From positions 1-14,901 of the forward strand of contig DATAJQ010000189.1 of the NCBI GenBank assembly GCA_036262095.1: a stretch of 14,901 nucleotides of DNA, given 5' to 3'. Shown piece by piece: positions 13,755 through 14,901 of this stretch (its first letter is position 1; each line of letters begins with the position of its first letter). The notes beneath the pieces were generated by a model. It saw only the letters and a list, made by a program, of their open reading frames with translations, made no database searches and was not told where the DNA came from. The position numbers and the translations under genes are program-made. Origin of the DNA: Terrimonas_A sp036262095. GTDB taxonomy: Bacteria > Bacteroidota > Bacteroidia > Chitinophagales > Chitinophagaceae.

Positions 13755-13762
13755 TAACTTCG
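13755..13762 (+). promoter_or_regulatory. Candidate -7 box of the GAPDH gene
   Basis: TAACTTCG differs by one base from TAnnTTTG and lies 29 nt before the ATG. TTTTC is found about 19 nt upstream in place of TTTG. An A-rich leader (TTTAAAACTAAAACATTCCGAA) precedes the start codon, here described rather than matched to a Shine-Dalgarno site. Confidence 0.35.
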
Positions 13763-13791
13763 GCCCTCTTTTAAAACTAAAACATTCCGAA

Positions 13792-14808
13792 ATGAGCACA
13801 GTTAAAGTTGCTATCAATGGTTTCGGTCGAATCGGCCGCCTCGTTTATCGCCAGATATATAAAATGCAGGGAATTGATGTAGTGGCCATTAATGACCTTA
13901 CCAGCCCCAAAGTTCTTGCTCACCTTTTGAAATATGACAGCGCGCAGGGCCGTTTTGATGCTGAAGTAAAAGCCACGGAAAACTCCATCGTTGTAAATGG
14001 CGATGAGGTAAAAATTTATGCGCAGAAAAATCCTGCCGAAATTCCCTGGAAAGATCATGGTGTGGATGTAGTACTGGAATGTACCGGTTTCTTTACTGAT
14101 AAAGCAAAAGCAGAAGCACATATTACTGCAGGTGCCAAGCGAGTGGTGATCTCCGCTCCTGCCACCGGTGATCTGAAGACCATCGTATTCAACGTGAACC
14201 ACAATACACTGGATGGCAGCGAAACTATCATCAGTTGCGCTTCCTGCACCACCAACTGCCTTGCGCCAATGGCACAGGTACTGGATGAGAAATTCGGTAT
14301 TGTGAACGGCCTGATGACCACCATTCACGCTTATACCAATGATCAGAACACACAGGATGCCCCTCACCCCAAAGGTGATCTTCGCCGCGCAAGGGCTGCT
14401 GCGCAAAACATCGTGCCCAACAGCACTGGTGCTGCAAAAGCGATCGGCCTGGTATTGCCTAACCTGAAAGGTAAACTGGATGGCAGTGCACAGCGTGTTC
14501 CTACCCTTACCGGTTCACTTACAGAAGTAACTGCGGTATTGGGTAAGAAAACAACTGTTGAAGAACTGAATGCTGCCATGAAAGCTGCCAGTAATGAAAG
14601 CTTTGGCTACACAGAAGACGAGATCGTTAGCAGCGATATCATCGGCATCCACTACGGTTCCCTGTTTGATGCAACACAAACAAGGGTACAAACGGTTGGC
14701 GACACTCAACTGGTACGCACTGTAAGCTGGTACGATAATGAAATGAGCTATGTGAGCCAGCTGGTGCGCACTGTTCATTATTTCGCAAAGCTGATCACGA
14801 AGAAATAG
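13792..14808 (+). CDS. gap: Glyceraldehyde-3-phosphate dehydrogenase, type I
   Basis: A 338-residue cytoplasmic enzyme of glycolysis. It oxidises glyceraldehyde-3-phosphate to 1,3-bisphosphoglycerate with NAD+ and phosphate, and probably acts as a homotetramer. The Rossmann motif INGFGRIGRL (8-17) and Asp35 in INDL indicate NAD+ rather than NADP+. The catalytic residues are Cys152 in SCASCTTNCLAP and His179 in TTIHAYTNDQ. Substrate-binding segments visible include DLRRARAAAQNIVPNSTGAA and SWYDNEMSYVSQLVRT. Full family length with the expected N-terminus at ATG 13792. It is transcribed alone: a strong intrinsic terminator follows 22 nt after the stop, and the VanZ-like gene ahead is separated by a repeat and a candidate promoter. 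Confidence 0.98.
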   Translation: MSTVKVAINGFGRIGRLVYRQIYKMQGIDVVAINDLTSPKVLAHLLKYDSAQGRFDAEVKATENSIVVNGDEVKIYAQKNPAEIPWKDHGVDVVLECTGFFTDKAKAEAHITAGAKRVVISAPATGDLKTIVFNVNHNTLDGSETIISCASCTTNCLAPMAQVLDEKFGIVNGLMTTIHAYTNDQNTQDAPHPKGDLRRARAAAQNIVPNSTGAAKAIGLVLPNLKGKLDGSAQRVPTLTGSLTEVTAVLGKKTTVEELNAAMKAASNESFGYTEDEIVSSDIIGIHYGSLFDATQTRVQTVGDTQLVRTVSWYDNEMSYVSQLVRTVHYFAKLITKK

Positions 14809-14830
14809 TAACGAGATCATAAAACGATTG

Positions 14831-14877
14831 AAGCCGTAATGTTTCAGCCCCACAAAGCTGATCATTGCGGCTTTTTT
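14831..14877 (+). terminator. Intrinsic terminator after gap
   Basis: AAGCCGTAATG (14831-14841) pairs with CATTGCGGCTT (14863-14873) through 11 pairs including one U-G. An inner stem TCAGC/GCTGA (14844-14848 and 14857-14861) closes around an 8-nt loop. The stem runs into six T (14872-14877). It may work in both directions, since an A-rich stretch precedes it. Confidence 0.9.
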
Positions 14878-14901
14878 GTGCATTCTAAGGTTTCTGTTTT
14901 T

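Noticed and set aside
13777..14883. Long minus-strand open frames (up to 209 codons) opposite gap
   Set aside because: They mirror a highly expressed gene with biased codons, which often leaves the reverse strand open; there are no protein motifs.

Overview
The window looks like chromosomal DNA from a Bacteroidota, most likely of the Chitinophagaceae type. The evidence is the gene content (a Y_Y_Y/beta-propeller sensor kinase, a LytS/LytTR pair, an LpxR/DUF2219 outer-membrane lipase), general absence of strong Shine-Dalgarno sequences, a perfect Bacteroidota-type promoter (TTTG-N20-TATCTTTG) before the tRNA gene, and degenerate heptamer repeats in spacers. It is mostly ordinary chromosome: no insertion sequence, integrase, phage gene or CRISPR array was seen.

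Left part (1-3541): the tail of an unrecognised gene runs into the window and converges with a MidA/NDUFAF7-type SAM-dependent methyltransferase on the minus strand. That methyltransferase is preceded, on its own strand, by a well-formed TPP (thiamine pyrophosphate) riboswitch followed by a perfect 10-bp hairpin. It is the only gene the riboswitch can obviously control, because the next gene is convergent. I regard this pairing as the most interesting item in the window. Pointing right are an LpxR-like lipid A deacylase homologue and a lipoprotein with an NTF2/SnoaL-like fold.

Middle (3760-10667): a 991-residue sensor histidine kinase with 14 propeller blades has no response regulator beside it. 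It converges, with overlapping stop codons, on a SulP anion transporter that lies 24 nt behind a small class I methyltransferase. Divergent from that pair is a cysteine-free Crp/Fnr-family regulator followed closely by a HEAT-repeat protein. The 117-bp divergent spacer carries a -7 motif for each direction and a short palindrome.

Right part (10668-14901): about 450 bases with no convincing gene, then a complete minus-strand tRNA-Glu(UUC) unit with promoter and intrinsic terminator. Next is a minus-strand LytS-like kinase overlapping its LytTR response regulator by 8 nt, a VanZ-family membrane protein bracketed by two different 7-bp degenerate tandem repeats, and glyceraldehyde-3-phosphate dehydrogenase with a strong intrinsic terminator.

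The likely transcription units are: riboswitch-midA; lpxR-like with lipoprotein (possible); methyltransferase-sulP; crp-HEAT; tRNA-Glu; kinase-LytTR; vanZ; gap.
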